Below are positions 17,696 to 26,515 of a stretch of 52,583 bases of DNA, in pieces. Numbering within the stretch: the first letter of the stretch is position 1; every line of letters begins with the position of its first letter. The DNA lies in contig JAJZRX010000014.1 of the NCBI GenBank assembly GCA_021850095.1, positions 1-52,583 of the forward strand, read 5' to 3'. The position numbers were made by a program, and so were the translations under genes. The DNA is from Deltaproteobacteria bacterium. GTDB taxonomy: Bacteria > Desulfobacterota > Desulfuromonadia > Geobacterales > Pseudopelobacteraceae. Below the pieces are notes generated by a model that worked only from the letters and a program-made list of their open reading frames with translations, made no database searches and was not told the DNA's origin.

Positions 17696-18382
17696 TCAAC
17701 CCAACTGCCGCGCAACCATCTCCAGTCCAACCTGCAGCCGTTCTGTATCAGAGATATCCATGCTGTCAACGCAACGCCCGCGATAAACATCATCAGCCAG
17801 AAGGCTGAAGGCGGAGCTAATCAGATTTTTCCGAATGATGTCACCATAGGCGCGCTCCGCCAGAACAAAAGCGGCCTGCGGTATGGCACCCCAGTGGCTG
17901 ACCATGAATGCGATGTCGATCACATCTCTGCTCAATACACTTTTATCACTCCATCGGTCCGCATTGGCCAGCAGCTTTTCAGCGAAACAGGATACCCGGT
18001 CGAGGCAAAGAACCGGTATGGTGTCAACCTTGTCAGCCGTAAGATCAATCCTGCCTTCGGAAACAATCTCGAATTTGATTTTAGCTCCATCGATGTCAAA
18101 GAAAGTCCTGATTCCATACCGGTCGGCCCGCACCTCCCGGGCCAGCGTCAACGGCGACGCAAGCAAAGGACCCAAAGAATGTTCAGAAACAGCGGACCTG
18201 ATGGAGCGGTACCCTTGGATATCGGCACAGAGCAGATCGATGTCCAATGACTCCCGATATTCATTCAGCTCCATCACTATTCGCGTGCCGCCGCCGAAGT
18301 AACACTTGTTCTCCCGCAGAAAATCAGCGTTCAGGGCGCAGAGAACCCGATTCACGAGCACATGGTGCGGACGCTTAAACAT
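17696..18382 (-). CDS. AbiEii/AbiGii-type nucleotidyltransferase (toxin-like)
   Basis: 228 residues of the AbiEii nucleotidyltransferase family. The polymerase-beta-type active site is visible as YFGGGTRIVMELNEYRESLDIDLL (GG...R, then D-I-D), and a third acidic strand follows (IKFEIVSEGRIDL), then CFAEKLLANADRW and SRDVIDIAFM, typical of AbiEii C-terminal parts. AbiEii proteins act as toxins that modify RNA and give phage abortive infection. Its partner here is the 67-aa gene it overlaps by 8 nt, not a usual AbiEi protein. It ends 25 nt before the pilY1 block, on the same strand. Confidence 0.85.
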   Translation of the reverse strand: MFKRPHHVLVNRVLCALNADFLRENKCYFGGGTRIVMELNEYRESLDIDLLCADIQGYRSIRSAVSEHSLGPLLASPLTLAREVRADRYGIRTFFDIDGAKIKFEIVSEGRIDLTADKVDTIPVLCLDRVSCFAEKLLANADRWSDKSVLSRDVIDIAFMVSHWGAIPQAAFVLAERAYGDIIRKNLISSAFSLLADDVYRGRCVDSMDISDTERLQVGLEMVARQLG

Positions 18383-18578
18383 TCAGGACTCCGTTGCCGT
18401 ATTTTTCTGCCAGCTTGCTGATCAGATCGGCTTCCGGAATTGTCAGGCTGTCTCGGTCGATAAAGCGCCAGCCGGCCTCGTAAAGCCGTAGCGCCTCGGA
18501 TTCTTCCGCCGTTCTGATCTTCCTGTTCCAGCAGATAGTTGCAAGCTGGGGATAGTCGTCGATATTGAGCGTTGCCAT
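18375..18578 (-). CDS. 67-aa partner of the AbiEii-type protein (candidate antitoxin)
   Basis: 67 residues, MATLNIDDYPQLATICWN..., no HTH or known antitoxin domain recognised. ATG 18578 is preceded by AGGAAGAG at a good distance. The end overlaps the nucleotidyltransferase start by 8 nt, the arrangement expected for a toxin-antitoxin pair. Much shorter than AbiEi (about 200 aa). Small partners of this size are seen beside several AbiEii-like genes, but the antitoxin role is inferred from position. Confidence 0.7.
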   Translation of the reverse strand: MATLNIDDYPQLATICWNRKIRTAEESEALRLYEAGWRFIDRDSLTIPEADLISKLAEKYGNGVLNV

Positions 18579-18625
18579 CGTTTCTCTTCCTGTAATACTG
18601 GCAGAACCGGCCAGTACCCGTACAG

Positions 18626-19408
18626 CTACTTCACTTCCAGCATCTTCTTCATCGTCTCCGCATCCCGCATCCCGACCTGGACCGTACCGTCCGGCATGAC
18701 CATGGTCGGTGTGCCGCTGATGCCGTTGGCACTGGCGAACTTCACGATTTCATCAATGGCTGTTTTGCTGCCCTCTTTGGCCGGTTTGGGGAGCTCCTTG
18801 CCCTCAAAGGCCTTGTCCAGCAGATCGTGACTCATGGCTTCAACCACCGCGCGGGATTTGTCGTAGGCGGCCGGATGCATCGGCAGCGGGAAGAGCATGA
18901 TGTGGATGGCCACGTCCGGCGCGATCTGGGCCAGCTTTTTCAGCTCGCCATGCCCCCTGCGGCAGTAGGGGCAGTCCGGATCGGTGAAGACGTACAGTTT
19001 TTTTGAACCCTTGGGATTGCCGATGACAACCGCGTTTTTGACCGGAATCGAGCCGACGTCCAGCTTGGCCGGCTGCTTCTGCGGGGGGGGATCCAGCTTG
19101 TGGCTTGAAACCGGCTGCAGCTTCTCCAGATTGACCATCATGCCCTGGATCAGGTTCTTCTTGCCGTAATCAATAAAGATAATCGCCTTCTGACTGTCTT
19201 TCTGGACCAGCAGCTCGAACAGGCCGCGTGAAGGGGACTCCTTGATCGACTGGACCGTGGCGCCGGTCGGCTTCAGCAGGTCGGTCGCCTCTTGCATCGA
19301 GAGTGAATGACAGGATTTGCAATCGGTGCCGCACTCTTTAGACATGGCGAACGCCGGAGAAAGGGACAAGGAGGACAGTGCGACTGCAATCAGGATCTTT
19401 TTAAACAT
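18626..19408 (-). CDS. DsbC/DsbG-like thiol:disulfide protein with N-terminal CxxCH
   Basis: 260 residues from ATG 19408 (AAAGGAAAA upstream). Signal peptide to about residue 22, an N-terminal dimerisation-like segment, then a thioredoxin domain with active site C146-P-Y-C149 (FTDPDCPYCRRG) and cis-Pro loop SGTPTMVMPDG. The mature N-terminus carries ECGTDCKSCHS, that is, a CxxCH at C30-H34 that fits a c-type heme attachment site. Predicted periplasmic isomerase/reductase, perhaps serving disulfide-rich exported proteins or cytochrome cysteines. It is not clear whether heme is attached. Confidence 0.88.
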   Translation of the reverse strand: MFKKILIAVALSSLSLSPAFAMSKECGTDCKSCHSLSMQEATDLLKPTGATVQSIKESPSRGLFELLVQKDSQKAIIFIDYGKKNLIQGMMVNLEKLQPVSSHKLDPPPQKQPAKLDVGSIPVKNAVVIGNPKGSKKLYVFTDPDCPYCRRGHGELKKLAQIAPDVAIHIMLFPLPMHPAAYDKSRAVVEAMSHDLLDKAFEGKELPKPAKEGSKTAIDEIVKFASANGISGTPTMVMPDGTVQVGMRDAETMKKMLEVK

Positions 19409-19564
19409 GGGTTTTCCTTTCTGGTAACAAGCTGGGTTTATTTTATGCAATAAAAGTACCGCCAGGATTAAAATCATAAGCGTCTTGTATCGTTATACTA
19501 TTTATAGCGAAAACGGCGGCTGCGCAATTAATTCATAGGCCGGCACCGTTCCGCGTCACTCGCG

Positions 19565-20944
19565 CTACGCATTTTTTGCGGACTCCAGCCCGAATTCCTT
19601 CAGTTTGTACAACAGCGAGCGGTGGCTGATTTCCAGAATTCTGGCGGCCTGGGTGCGGTTGCCGCCGGTTCTTTCCAGGGCTTTGCGGATCAGGTCGCGT
19701 TCAAGCGCCTCCTCGGCCTTTTTGATGGAGAGATCTTCATCATTGCCGGCCGGAGGAAGATTCATGCCGGAAACCAGCCCGGGCGGCAGACAGGCGTTGT
19801 TGATCACTCCCCCCTCGCAAAGAATGGCAGCCCGCTCGATCGCATTTTCAAGCTCGCGGATGTTGCCGGGCCAGGCATAGGATATCAGGCTGCGCATGGC
19901 GTCCGCCGCGATGCGGGGCGCTTCTCCCTGAGCTTGACGAGCGAAGTTTCTGACAAAATGTTCCGCCAGAAGCGGGATATCCTCCGGCCGCTCGCGCAGA
20001 GGCGGCAGCTGCAGACAGAAAACGTTCAGGCGGAAATACAGGTCTTCCCGGAAGAGCCCTTCTTTGACAGCCGCTTCCAGGTTGCGTGAGGTGGCCGAAA
20101 CGACTCGCACATCAATCTTTCTGGCATGGCTGGCTCCCACCGGCCGGATTTCCTCTTCCTGCAGCACCCGCAGCAGTTTGACCTGCAGGGGCAGCGGCAT
20201 TTCACCGACCTCATCCAGAAAAAGCGTACCGCCGTCAGCCTGCTGAAACAGTCCGGCCTTGTCGTTGCTGGCGTCGGTAAAGGCGCCCCGCACATGGCCG
20301 AACAGCTCGCTTTCCAGCAGATTTTCCGGTATCGCCCCGCAATTGACCGCCACAAAAGGGCGTGAAGCCCGCCGGCCGTTGTTGTGGATGGCGCGGGCTA
20401 CCAGCTCCTTGCCGGTTCCGGACTCCCCCAGAATCAGCACCGTGGTTTTCAGATCGCTCACTTTGCGGATCTGGCCGAAAAGTTCTTCCATGGTGCTGTT
20501 GCGGCTGACGATGCCGCTGTAGACGAAGCGGCCGGCAACCGCTTCCTTCAACTGGCGGTTTTCTTCCTTCAGCCGTTCCCGCTCCTCGGCTTTTTTCAGC
20601 ACCATCACGATTTCATCTTTTTTGAAGGGTTTGGAGATAAAGTCGTAGGCCCCCATTTTCATGCATTCCACAGCGGTTTCGACCGTGCCGTAGGCCGACA
20701 TCATTATGATGGCCGAGCTGACCTGCTCCTGCAAAGCCTTGGCAAGGAAACTCTTGCCGTCCATCTCCGGCATGCGGATGTCACAGAGGATAAAATCGTA
20801 GGCCTGTTGCCTGATTTTCTCCAGCCCCTCCTGACCATGCCCGGCGCTGTCGGTCTGATACCCCTGGCGGGTCAGCATGACCGAGAGCATGTGGCGCAGG
20901 TTTTCTTCATCATCGATGATCAATATGTGCTTGCGTCCGTTCAC
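19565..20944 (-). CDS. NtrC-family sigma-54-dependent response regulator
   Basis: 459 residues: receiver domain (1-120, phospho-site D55 in [12 protein letters not shown]105), AAA+ domain (about 145-375, Walker A GESGTGKE at 173-180, DEVGEMP Walker B) and a Fis-type HTH ([22 protein letters not shown]). The sigma-54 contact loop at 220-225 reads GAFTDA rather than GAFTGA. The start overlaps the end of the histidine kinase gene by 4 nt, so the two form a cognate pair, and pilD lies directly upstream. The target genes are not visible in the sequence; pilus genes are one possibility given pilD. Confidence 0.92.
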   Translation of the reverse strand: MNGRKHILIIDDEENLRHMLSVMLTRQGYQTDSAGHGQEGLEKIRQQAYDFILCDIRMPEMDGKSFLAKALQEQVSSAIIMMSAYGTVETAVECMKMGAYDFISKPFKKDEIVMVLKKAEERERLKEENRQLKEAVAGRFVYSGIVSRNSTMEELFGQIRKVSDLKTTVLILGESGTGKELVARAIHNNGRRASRPFVAVNCGAIPENLLESELFGHVRGAFTDASNDKAGLFQQADGGTLFLDEVGEMPLPLQVKLLRVLQEEEIRPVGASHARKIDVRVVSATSRNLEAAVKEGLFREDLYFRLNVFCLQLPPLRERPEDIPLLAEHFVRNFARQAQGEAPRIAADAMRSLISYAWPGNIRELENAIERAAILCEGGVINNACLPPGLVSGMNLPPAGNDEDLSIKKAEEALERDLIRKALERTGGNRTQAARILEISHRSLLYKLKEFGLESAKNA

Positions 20945-22428
20945 GTCCCCTCTCCTTCCGCCAGCAGCAGCCAGACCGTAAAGCAGCTTCCCGCTCCGGG
21001 ATGGCTGACCACGGTGATTCGTCCTCCGAACCCCTCCACAATCCGGGCCGCTATGGCCAAGCCCAGGCCGGTGCCACGGCCAGGGGCCTTGGTGGTGAAA
21101 AAGGGGTCGAAAATGTAGCGCAGGTGTTCCGGGGCAATTCCGGCGCCGTTGTCGGCCACGTCGATCCGCAAGCGCTGGTGATCCGGCCGTGCAGCCACCT
21201 TCAGACTTCCACCGTGGGCCAGGGCGTCCCGGGCATTCAGCAGCAGGTTGACCAGCACCTGCTGCAGCTGGTGCGGATCAGCCTTGGCCGGCGGCAGCGC
21301 TTCTGCCAGCGAGGTGGTTACATGCAGTCCCTTGAAGGCGCCCTGCTGGGCCAGCAGTTCCAGCGAAGCCGTGACCACCGCCCTGACATCGGTGGTCTCG
21401 ATGCAGGTCTGGTGCGAGCGGGAATAATCCAGCAGGCCGCGCACGATCCGGTCGATCCGGGCGCAGTCAGCCGCAATGCGGCCGGCGTAATCCTGGATGG
21501 CCGGATCTTCGGGCTGTTCCGCCGCCACCAGTTCAGCATAGCCCATGATCGATGCCAGCGGGGTGCCGATCTCGTGGGCCATTCCGGCCGCCAGAAGACC
21601 GATGGACGCCATTTTCTCGGTGCGCAGCGCCTCCTCGCGGGCCTGGCGCAGATCACTGTTGGCCTTTTCCAGGGCGGTGACGTGCTGCGATACCAGCTGA
21701 TCCTTGTTGCGCAGGGTGGCCGACATTTCGTTGAAAGCTTCAGCCAGACGGGCAAGTTCGGCACTGCCGGAAATATGCAGCGCCTGGCCGTAGTGGCCAC
21801 CGGTAATCCTAGCGGTGGCGGAAAGCAGGCGGTTGATCGGATTGACAACGATCCGCGAAAGGATGAACGAGCCCAGCCCCAGCAACATGAAGAAATTGAG
21901 TACAAAATAGGCCAGCAGCAATTGCCGGGTCCGGTTGAGGCGCTCATTTTCGGCGCTCAAGGTCAGCAGCAGGCCGGCTTTGCCGACCGTCTGGCCATTG
22001 CGGACAACCCCTGTGACCTGGGTGATGCCGCTGCCGTCCGGCAGGAGGCCGGACTGATCGTTCAGGGACTGCACGGCGCTGAAAGGCTGATAGATGTCGC
22101 TCCCCTCGCGCCCGGAGCTGAAAATGACCTTGCCGTTGCTGTCCAGTAGGGTCAGACGGGTAAAACCGGGATCATCGGAAAGCTTCTGGACATAAACTGC
22201 CGCCGGGGAATCGGGGGGAATGATGCCTTCCGGAAAGGAGGGCAGATTCTCGGGGAGCTGGCTGATAAAGGCGGCCAGAAGGGTGCGGGCATGCTCGCCC
22301 TTTTGGGCGTACAGGTCGTTGGCAGCGGTTTTGAAGGCCAGCAGGCTGAACAGCAGCCAGGTCAAAAGCAGCAGAAAGCAGAGGAAAGCCATGATCGAGG
22401 CGGTCAGGCTGGGGCGGTAGGAAGTCAT
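20941..22428 (-). CDS. Sensor histidine kinase, partner of the sigma-54 regulator
   Basis: 495 residues: membrane helix (about 12-35), a periplasmic sensor segment (about 36-165), second helix (about 168-195), HAMP (about 195-250), coiled coil, HisKA with H285 in AGMAHEIGTPLASIMGYAEL, and HATPase with LVNLLLNARDAL, DNGAGI and GRGTGLGLAIA. No PAS domain. The H-box reads HEIGTP where HEIxNP is usual. It sits 3 nt after the pilD stop. The stimulus is unknown. Confidence 0.92.
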   Translation of the reverse strand: MTSYRPSLTASIMAFLCFLLLLTWLLFSLLAFKTAANDLYAQKGEHARTLLAAFISQLPENLPSFPEGIIPPDSPAAVYVQKLSDDPGFTRLTLLDSNGKVIFSSGREGSDIYQPFSAVQSLNDQSGLLPDGSGITQVTGVVRNGQTVGKAGLLLTLSAENERLNRTRQLLLAYFVLNFFMLLGLGSFILSRIVVNPINRLLSATARITGGHYGQALHISGSAELARLAEAFNEMSATLRNKDQLVSQHVTALEKANSDLRQAREEALRTEKMASIGLLAAGMAHEIGTPLASIMGYAELVAAEQPEDPAIQDYAGRIAADCARIDRIVRGLLDYSRSHQTCIETTDVRAVVTASLELLAQQGAFKGLHVTTSLAEALPPAKADPHQLQQVLVNLLLNARDALAHGGSLKVAARPDHQRLRIDVADNGAGIAPEHLRYIFDPFFTTKAPGRGTGLGLAIAARIVEGFGGRITVVSHPGAGSCFTVWLLLAEGEGT

Positions 22429-22431
22429 CGG

Positions 22432-23220
22432 TCACCCCCGGTCGAAACCGCCCAGATTCAGATACCAATGGATCAGCGCCCTGCCGTAGAAGATGTAGAG
22501 CACGGCTCCGAAAGCCAGATAGGGGCCGAAGGGTATCGCCAGTTTGGAATCTTTCTTTTGCAGCAGCATTATTGTTATGCCGACCAGCGAACCGACCAGG
22601 GAACTGGCGAAGATGATGAACGGGATCGCCTTCCAGCCCAGAAAGGCGCCCATCATGGCCAGCAGCTTGATGTCGCCGCCCCCCATGCCCTCCTTGCCGG
22701 TCAGCAACTGGTACAGGTAGGCCACCAGCAGCAGACTGCCCCCCCCCAGCAGGATGCCCAGCAGGGAATTGAGCCAGCTCTGCCCCGGCAGGAAAAACGA
22801 CAGGATCAGGCCGATCACGATTCCCGGCAGGGAGATCTCGTCCGGGATGATCTGATGTTCGAGATCGATGAAGGTGATCACCACCAGGGCCGAACAGAAC
22901 AGAAACAGGGCCGCAAACGTCAGTGTGGGGCCAAAGCGCAGGAACAGAAGCAGTGTCAGAATCCCGTTCAGCAGTTCCACCAGCGGGTATTGCAGCGAGA
23001 TTCGTGCGTTGCAGCCGCGGCAGCGACCGCGCAGCAGCAGGTAGCTGAACAGCGGGATGTTATCGTACCAGCGAATGCGGTAGGAACAGTGCGGACAGCG
23101 GGAAGGGGGCGAAACCACCGACTGCCCCTCCGGCAGGCGGCAGATGCAGACATTCAGGAAAGAGCCGACCACCAGGCCGAAAAGAGCCGCAAACAATGCA
23201 TATACGGTTTCCGGGGTCAT
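22432..23220 (-). CDS. pilD: Prepilin peptidase/N-methyltransferase PilD
   Basis: 262 residues, polytopic. The N-terminal methyltransferase part has the two zinc-type pairs CPHC and CRGC (SRCPHCSYRIRWYDNIP, RCRGCNARIS). The catalytic aspartates of the type IV prepilin peptidase are in FIDLEHQIIPDEIS and GMGGGDIKLLAMMGAFLGWKA. It cleaves and N-methylates prepilins such as PilV, PilW, PilX and FimT of this window. It overlaps the end of ptsI by 1 nt and is followed by the kinase/regulator pair. Confidence 0.96.
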   Translation of the reverse strand: MTPETVYALFAALFGLVVGSFLNVCICRLPEGQSVVSPPSRCPHCSYRIRWYDNIPLFSYLLLRGRCRGCNARISLQYPLVELLNGILTLLLFLRFGPTLTFAALFLFCSALVVITFIDLEHQIIPDEISLPGIVIGLILSFFLPGQSWLNSLLGILLGGGSLLLVAYLYQLLTGKEGMGGGDIKLLAMMGAFLGWKAIPFIIFASSLVGSLVGITIMLLQKKDSKLAIPFGPYLAFGAVLYIFYGRALIHWYLNLGGFDRG

Positions 23221-24962
23221 CAGTCAAAACTCTCGACGACATCAAGGGTCATCTGCTGTTTGAGGTACAGTTCAGCCTCGGCGGCGGTGGAAAAGCGGAA
23301 ACAGCCGTCGGCAATCTGCCTGGCCCGCTGGCTGCTGCAGCGCCGCAGAATCTGCTTGACGCGCAGGAGCGAAGCGGCGCCCATGGAAAGCTCGTCAAAC
23401 CCGAGCCCCAGCAGAACCGGCAGATAAAGCGGATCTCCGGCCATCTCACCGCACAGGCAGGCCGTGATGCCGGCGGCATGGGCCGTATGAACGATCTGGC
23501 GCAGCGAGCGCAGCACGGCCGGATGCAGCGGCTGATACAGGGGAGAAAGCTGTTCGTTGGTGCGGTCGATGGCCAGCAGGTACTGGATCAGGTCATTGGT
23601 GCCGACGCTGAAGAAATCAACTTCCCGGGCCAGCAGATCGGCCACCGTCACGGCGGATGGAATCTCGATCATCACGCCGACCTGTATCTGCCGGTCATAG
23701 GGGATTCCGGCCCTGTCCAGCTCGGACTTGGCTTCTTCAAGCAGCTTTCTGGCACTGCGGACCTCCTCCAGGCCCGATATCATCGGGAACATGATCCGTA
23801 CCGGGCCGGTGGCGCTGACCCGCAGTATTGCCCGCAGCTGTTTCTTGAATTCCTCCGGCATGGAAAGCGACAAACGGATGGCGCGCATCCCCAGAACCGG
23901 GTTCTGCTCGACAACGGTTTCCATGCCGTCCAGCAATTTGTCTCCCCCGGCGTCCAGCGTCCGTATCGTCAGGAGATGGGGCGCCACGGCCTGCTGCATG
24001 GAACGGTACACGCCGAACTGCTCCTCCTCGTCCGGCAGGCCGGCGCGATTCATGAAGAGAATTTCGGTCCGGTACAGCCCCACTCCGGCGCCGCCATGTT
24101 TGAGCACCGAACTCCCCTCTTCCGGGATTTCCACATTGCCCCGTAGCAGCAGGGAACGGCCGTCGAGCGTAACCGCCGGAAGGTGAGCGGTTTTGAGAAG
24201 TTCGCTTTCCAGGTAATCATAATGCTGCTTGCGGCTCAAAAAGGTCCGGAAGGCCTCATCGTCAGGGTTGACGATCACGACCCCGGAGGTTCCGTCCACG
24301 ATCACCTGCTGTCCATCCAGCGGAAGCTCGGCGATGCCGTCCACACCCGCCACGGCCGGCAGCTCCAGAGCCCGTGCCAGAATGGCCGTATGCGAAGTGC
24401 GCCCGCCGATCTCGGTGATGATCGCCAGTACGTTGTCGCGGTTGATCTGCAGCATGTCAGCCGGGGTGATGTCATGGGCTGCCACGACCACCCGCTCCTC
24501 GTGGCGGGGAAGCTGCTCGGGCGCCGTGCCGCCCATGCAGTGCAGCACCCGTTCTATCACCGTTTCAACGTCATAGATCCGTTCGCGCAGGTAGGGGTCG
24601 TCAATGCCGGCGAAAATCTCCCGGTAACGCCCCAGAGTCCGCAGCAGCGCACCTTCGGCATTGATCAGTCCGCTGCTTATGATGGCGGAGGTTTCCGATA
24701 CGAGGCGTTCATCGGCCAGAATCATCAGGTGGGTTTCGATAAAGAAGAGGTGGTCGTCACCGGTGGTTTCCGCCAAGTGTGACCGGAGGGCTTCAAGTTC
24801 AGCGCGGGTCGCGGCGACAGCATCCGTCAGCCGCCTTATTTCATGGGCAACCGCTTCAGGCGCCACGGCCAGTTCGGTTACGGCGATCCGGCGGCGATCA
24901 ATTATCCGCAGTTTTCCGACGGCAATTCCGGGCGAAGCCGCAATCCCCGTGAAACGCTGCAT
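23220..24962 (-). CDS. ptsI: PTS enzyme I (PEP-protein phosphotransferase)
   Basis: About 580 residues. It transfers phosphate from PEP to HPr. The phospho-histidine lies in GGRTSHTAILAR (about residue 191), PEP-binding domain signatures are SVGTNDLIQYLLAIDRTN and the cysteine loop ACLCGEMAGDP. ATG 24962 (MQRFTGIAASPGIAVG) is preferred because GAGGAA lies just upstream; an upstream ATG at 24983 has no ribosome site and lies in the HPr gene. It overlaps or abuts HPr, and no sugar permease (EIIBC) is nearby, so a regulatory rather than transport PTS is likely. Confidence 0.95.
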   Translation of the reverse strand: MQRFTGIAASPGIAVGKLRIIDRRRIAVTELAVAPEAVAHEIRRLTDAVAATRAELEALRSHLAETTGDDHLFFIETHLMILADERLVSETSAIISSGLINAEGALLRTLGRYREIFAGIDDPYLRERIYDVETVIERVLHCMGGTAPEQLPRHEERVVVAAHDITPADMLQINRDNVLAIITEIGGRTSHTAILARALELPAVAGVDGIAELPLDGQQVIVDGTSGVVIVNPDDEAFRTFLSRKQHYDYLESELLKTAHLPAVTLDGRSLLLRGNVEIPEEGSSVLKHGGAGVGLYRTEILFMNRAGLPDEEEQFGVYRSMQQAVAPHLLTIRTLDAGGDKLLDGMETVVEQNPVLGMRAIRLSLSMPEEFKKQLRAILRVSATGPVRIMFPMISGLEEVRSARKLLEEAKSELDRAGIPYDRQIQVGVMIEIPSAVTVADLLAREVDFFSVGTNDLIQYLLAIDRTNEQLSPLYQPLHPAVLRSLRQIVHTAHAAGITACLCGEMAGDPLYLPVLLGLGFDELSMGAASLLRVKQILRRCSSQRARQIADGCFRFSTAAEAELYLKQQMTLDVVESFD

Positions 24963-24963
24963 G

Positions 24964-25230
24964 TCATTCCTCGCCGAATCCATTGGTGATCAATTCGCCC
25001 AGGCTCTGCAGGGCCTCGTTTTCGTCGCTGCCGCTGACGCTCAACACCACCGTGGAGCCCTTGGAAGCCGCCAGCATCATGATGCCCATGATGCTTTTGC
25101 CGTTGACCTCGACCCCTTCCCGGGCCAGCTTGACCTCCGAGTTGAAACGGCTGGCGGTTTTCACAAAGAGTGCCGAAGCGCGGGCATGCAGACCCAGTTT
25201 ATTGACAATCAGAAATTCATTTTGCAGCAT
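24964..25230 (-). CDS. ptsH: HPr phosphocarrier protein
   Basis: 88 residues from ATG 25230. The EI-dependent phospho-site is H15 (NKLGLHARASA) and the regulatory site is S46 (VNGKSIMGIMMLAA). Both are intact, so the protein can be used by EI and also by the HPr kinase encoded at 26516. The longer open frame upstream overlaps the EIIA gene and lacks a reason to be coding. It carries the phosphate between EI and EIIA. Confidence 0.95.
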   Translation of the reverse strand: MLQNEFLIVNKLGLHARASALFVKTASRFNSEVKLAREGVEVNGKSIMGIMMLAASKGSTVVLSVSGSDENEALQSLGELITNGFGEE

Positions 25231-25259
25231 GATGGCAGGTCTCTCCGCTGGAACGTTAT

Positions 25260-25652
25260 CTACTTTAAAAATTCGCCGGCCACAATGATGCCTTCCCGGC
25301 CGCACTTCTGAAGTCCGGAAGCCAGTTCGGCCACCGTCATCCGCTCGCGGCGTGAGCAGAACTCGATCAGCATCGGCAGATTGGCGCCGGTAATAACCTC
25401 GACCTGCCCCTCTTTCAGAAACGACATGGCCATGTTGGAGGGGGTGCCGCCGAAAAGATCGGTCATGATAATGGCGCCGTCGGCCTGCACCCTTTCAACC
25501 GCAGCCACCACACGGGCCATGATCTCGTCGGCACGCTCGTCGGGAGCCACCTCCACCGCCGCGCACTGTTCTATCGGGCCGACAATCATTTCGGCTGAAG
25601 CTTTGAGAGCCGTCGCAAGCCCGGCATGGGTTACAAGAACTAATCCTGTCAT
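25260..25652 (-). CDS. Mannose-type PTS EIIA protein
   Basis: 130 residues of the EIIA-Man fold with phospho-site H9 (LVLVTHAGLATALKASAEMI) and the conserved DLFGGTPSNMAMSF motif. It lacks the EIIB, EIIC and EIID partners. Start shares a base with the rapZ stop at 25652. In this gene order EIIA is thought to sense the phosphorylation state of the chain and to regulate other proteins; the target is not known here. Confidence 0.93.
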   Translation of the reverse strand: MTGLVLVTHAGLATALKASAEMIVGPIEQCAAVEVAPDERADEIMARVVAAVERVQADGAIIMTDLFGGTPSNMAMSFLKEGQVEVITGANLPMLIEFCSRRERMTVAELASGLQKCGREGIIVAGEFLK

Positions 25653-26512
25653 TAATGTCCCTTTTCAATATCCCGGTGAATTATTCGAACATCAGGCCAG
25701 ATCTGGCGCAGGTGCAGTGCGGTCGCTTCCGCAATCGCCACTGAACGGTGCCGTCCCCCGGTGCAGCCGATGGAGATAGTCAGATAGGCCTTGCCCTCCC
25801 GCCGGTGGGCCGGAAGCAGCATATCCAGCAGCGGGAAAAAGTAATCCAGAAAAGCGGACGTGACCGGGTTATTAAGAACGTGGTCACGCACGCTCCGATC
25901 CAGACCGGAGCCGGGTTTCAGCTCCGGTACGAAGAACGGGTTCGGCAGGAAGCGCACATCCATGACGATGCTGGATTCGGGCGGAACTCCGTATTTGAAC
26001 CCGAAGGACTGCACTTCCACCAGCAGTTTGCTTTCCCCCTCTTCCCCCCTGACGATACGCAGGGTGAAGTCTTTCAACTGGTGCACATTGAATTCGGAGG
26101 TGTCGATAACCCGGGTGGCCATCTGACGCAGCCCGGCCAGGCGGTCGCGCTCTATGCGGATGCCGTCGGAAACCGAGCAGTTTTCGTCGGCCGGATGCCG
26201 GCGGCGGGTTTCGGAGAAACGGCGCAGCAGAGTCTCGTCGCTGGCGTCAAAAAAGAGGATTTCCAGCTTGTGGCCGGCGGCGGTGACCTTCTGGAACGCG
26301 CCTTCGTAGCCCTTGAAAAACTCGCGGCCGCGAATATCGGCCACCAGGGCGACCCCCTTGAACGCTTCTCCCGACTTGTCGATCAGTTCGATAAAACGTT
26401 TGAACAGGCGGATCGGCAAGTTGTCGATGCAGTAGAAGCCTTCGTCCTCAAGCGCCCGCACCGCGGTGGATTTTCCGGAACCGGACATGCCGGTTATGAC
26501 GATGATCCGCAT
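25652..26512 (-). CDS. rapZ: RapZ-type nucleotide-binding protein (YvcJ family)
   Basis: 286 residues. Walker A GMSGSGKST at 8-16, Walker B-like VALVADIRGREF, and the RapZ C-terminal signature SIGCTGGRHRSVAIAE. In E. coli RapZ controls glmZ decay and amino-sugar synthesis; in Gram-positives YvcJ binds UDP-sugars. It lies between hprK and EIIA, the order usual for this cluster. It starts 3 nt after hprK. Confidence 0.94.
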   Translation of the reverse strand: MRIIVITGMSGSGKSTAVRALEDEGFYCIDNLPIRLFKRFIELIDKSGEAFKGVALVADIRGREFFKGYEGAFQKVTAAGHKLEILFFDASDETLLRRFSETRRRHPADENCSVSDGIRIERDRLAGLRQMATRVIDTSEFNVHQLKDFTLRIVRGEEGESKLLVEVQSFGFKYGVPPESSIVMDVRFLPNPFFVPELKPGSGLDRSVRDHVLNNPVTSAFLDYFFPLLDMLLPAHRREGKAYLTISIGCTGGRHRSVAIAEATALHLRQIWPDVRIIHRDIEKGH

Positions 26513-26515
26513 AGG

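Noticed and set aside
18597..18614. Hairpin CTGGC...GCCAG after dsbC as a terminator
   Set aside because: Stem of only 5 bp and no T-run follows on the minus strand.
22291..24146. Long + strand frames opposite pilD and ptsI
   Set aside because: Their translations are rich in Gln/His/Arg with no domain; pilD, the kinase and ptsI are certain on the other strand.
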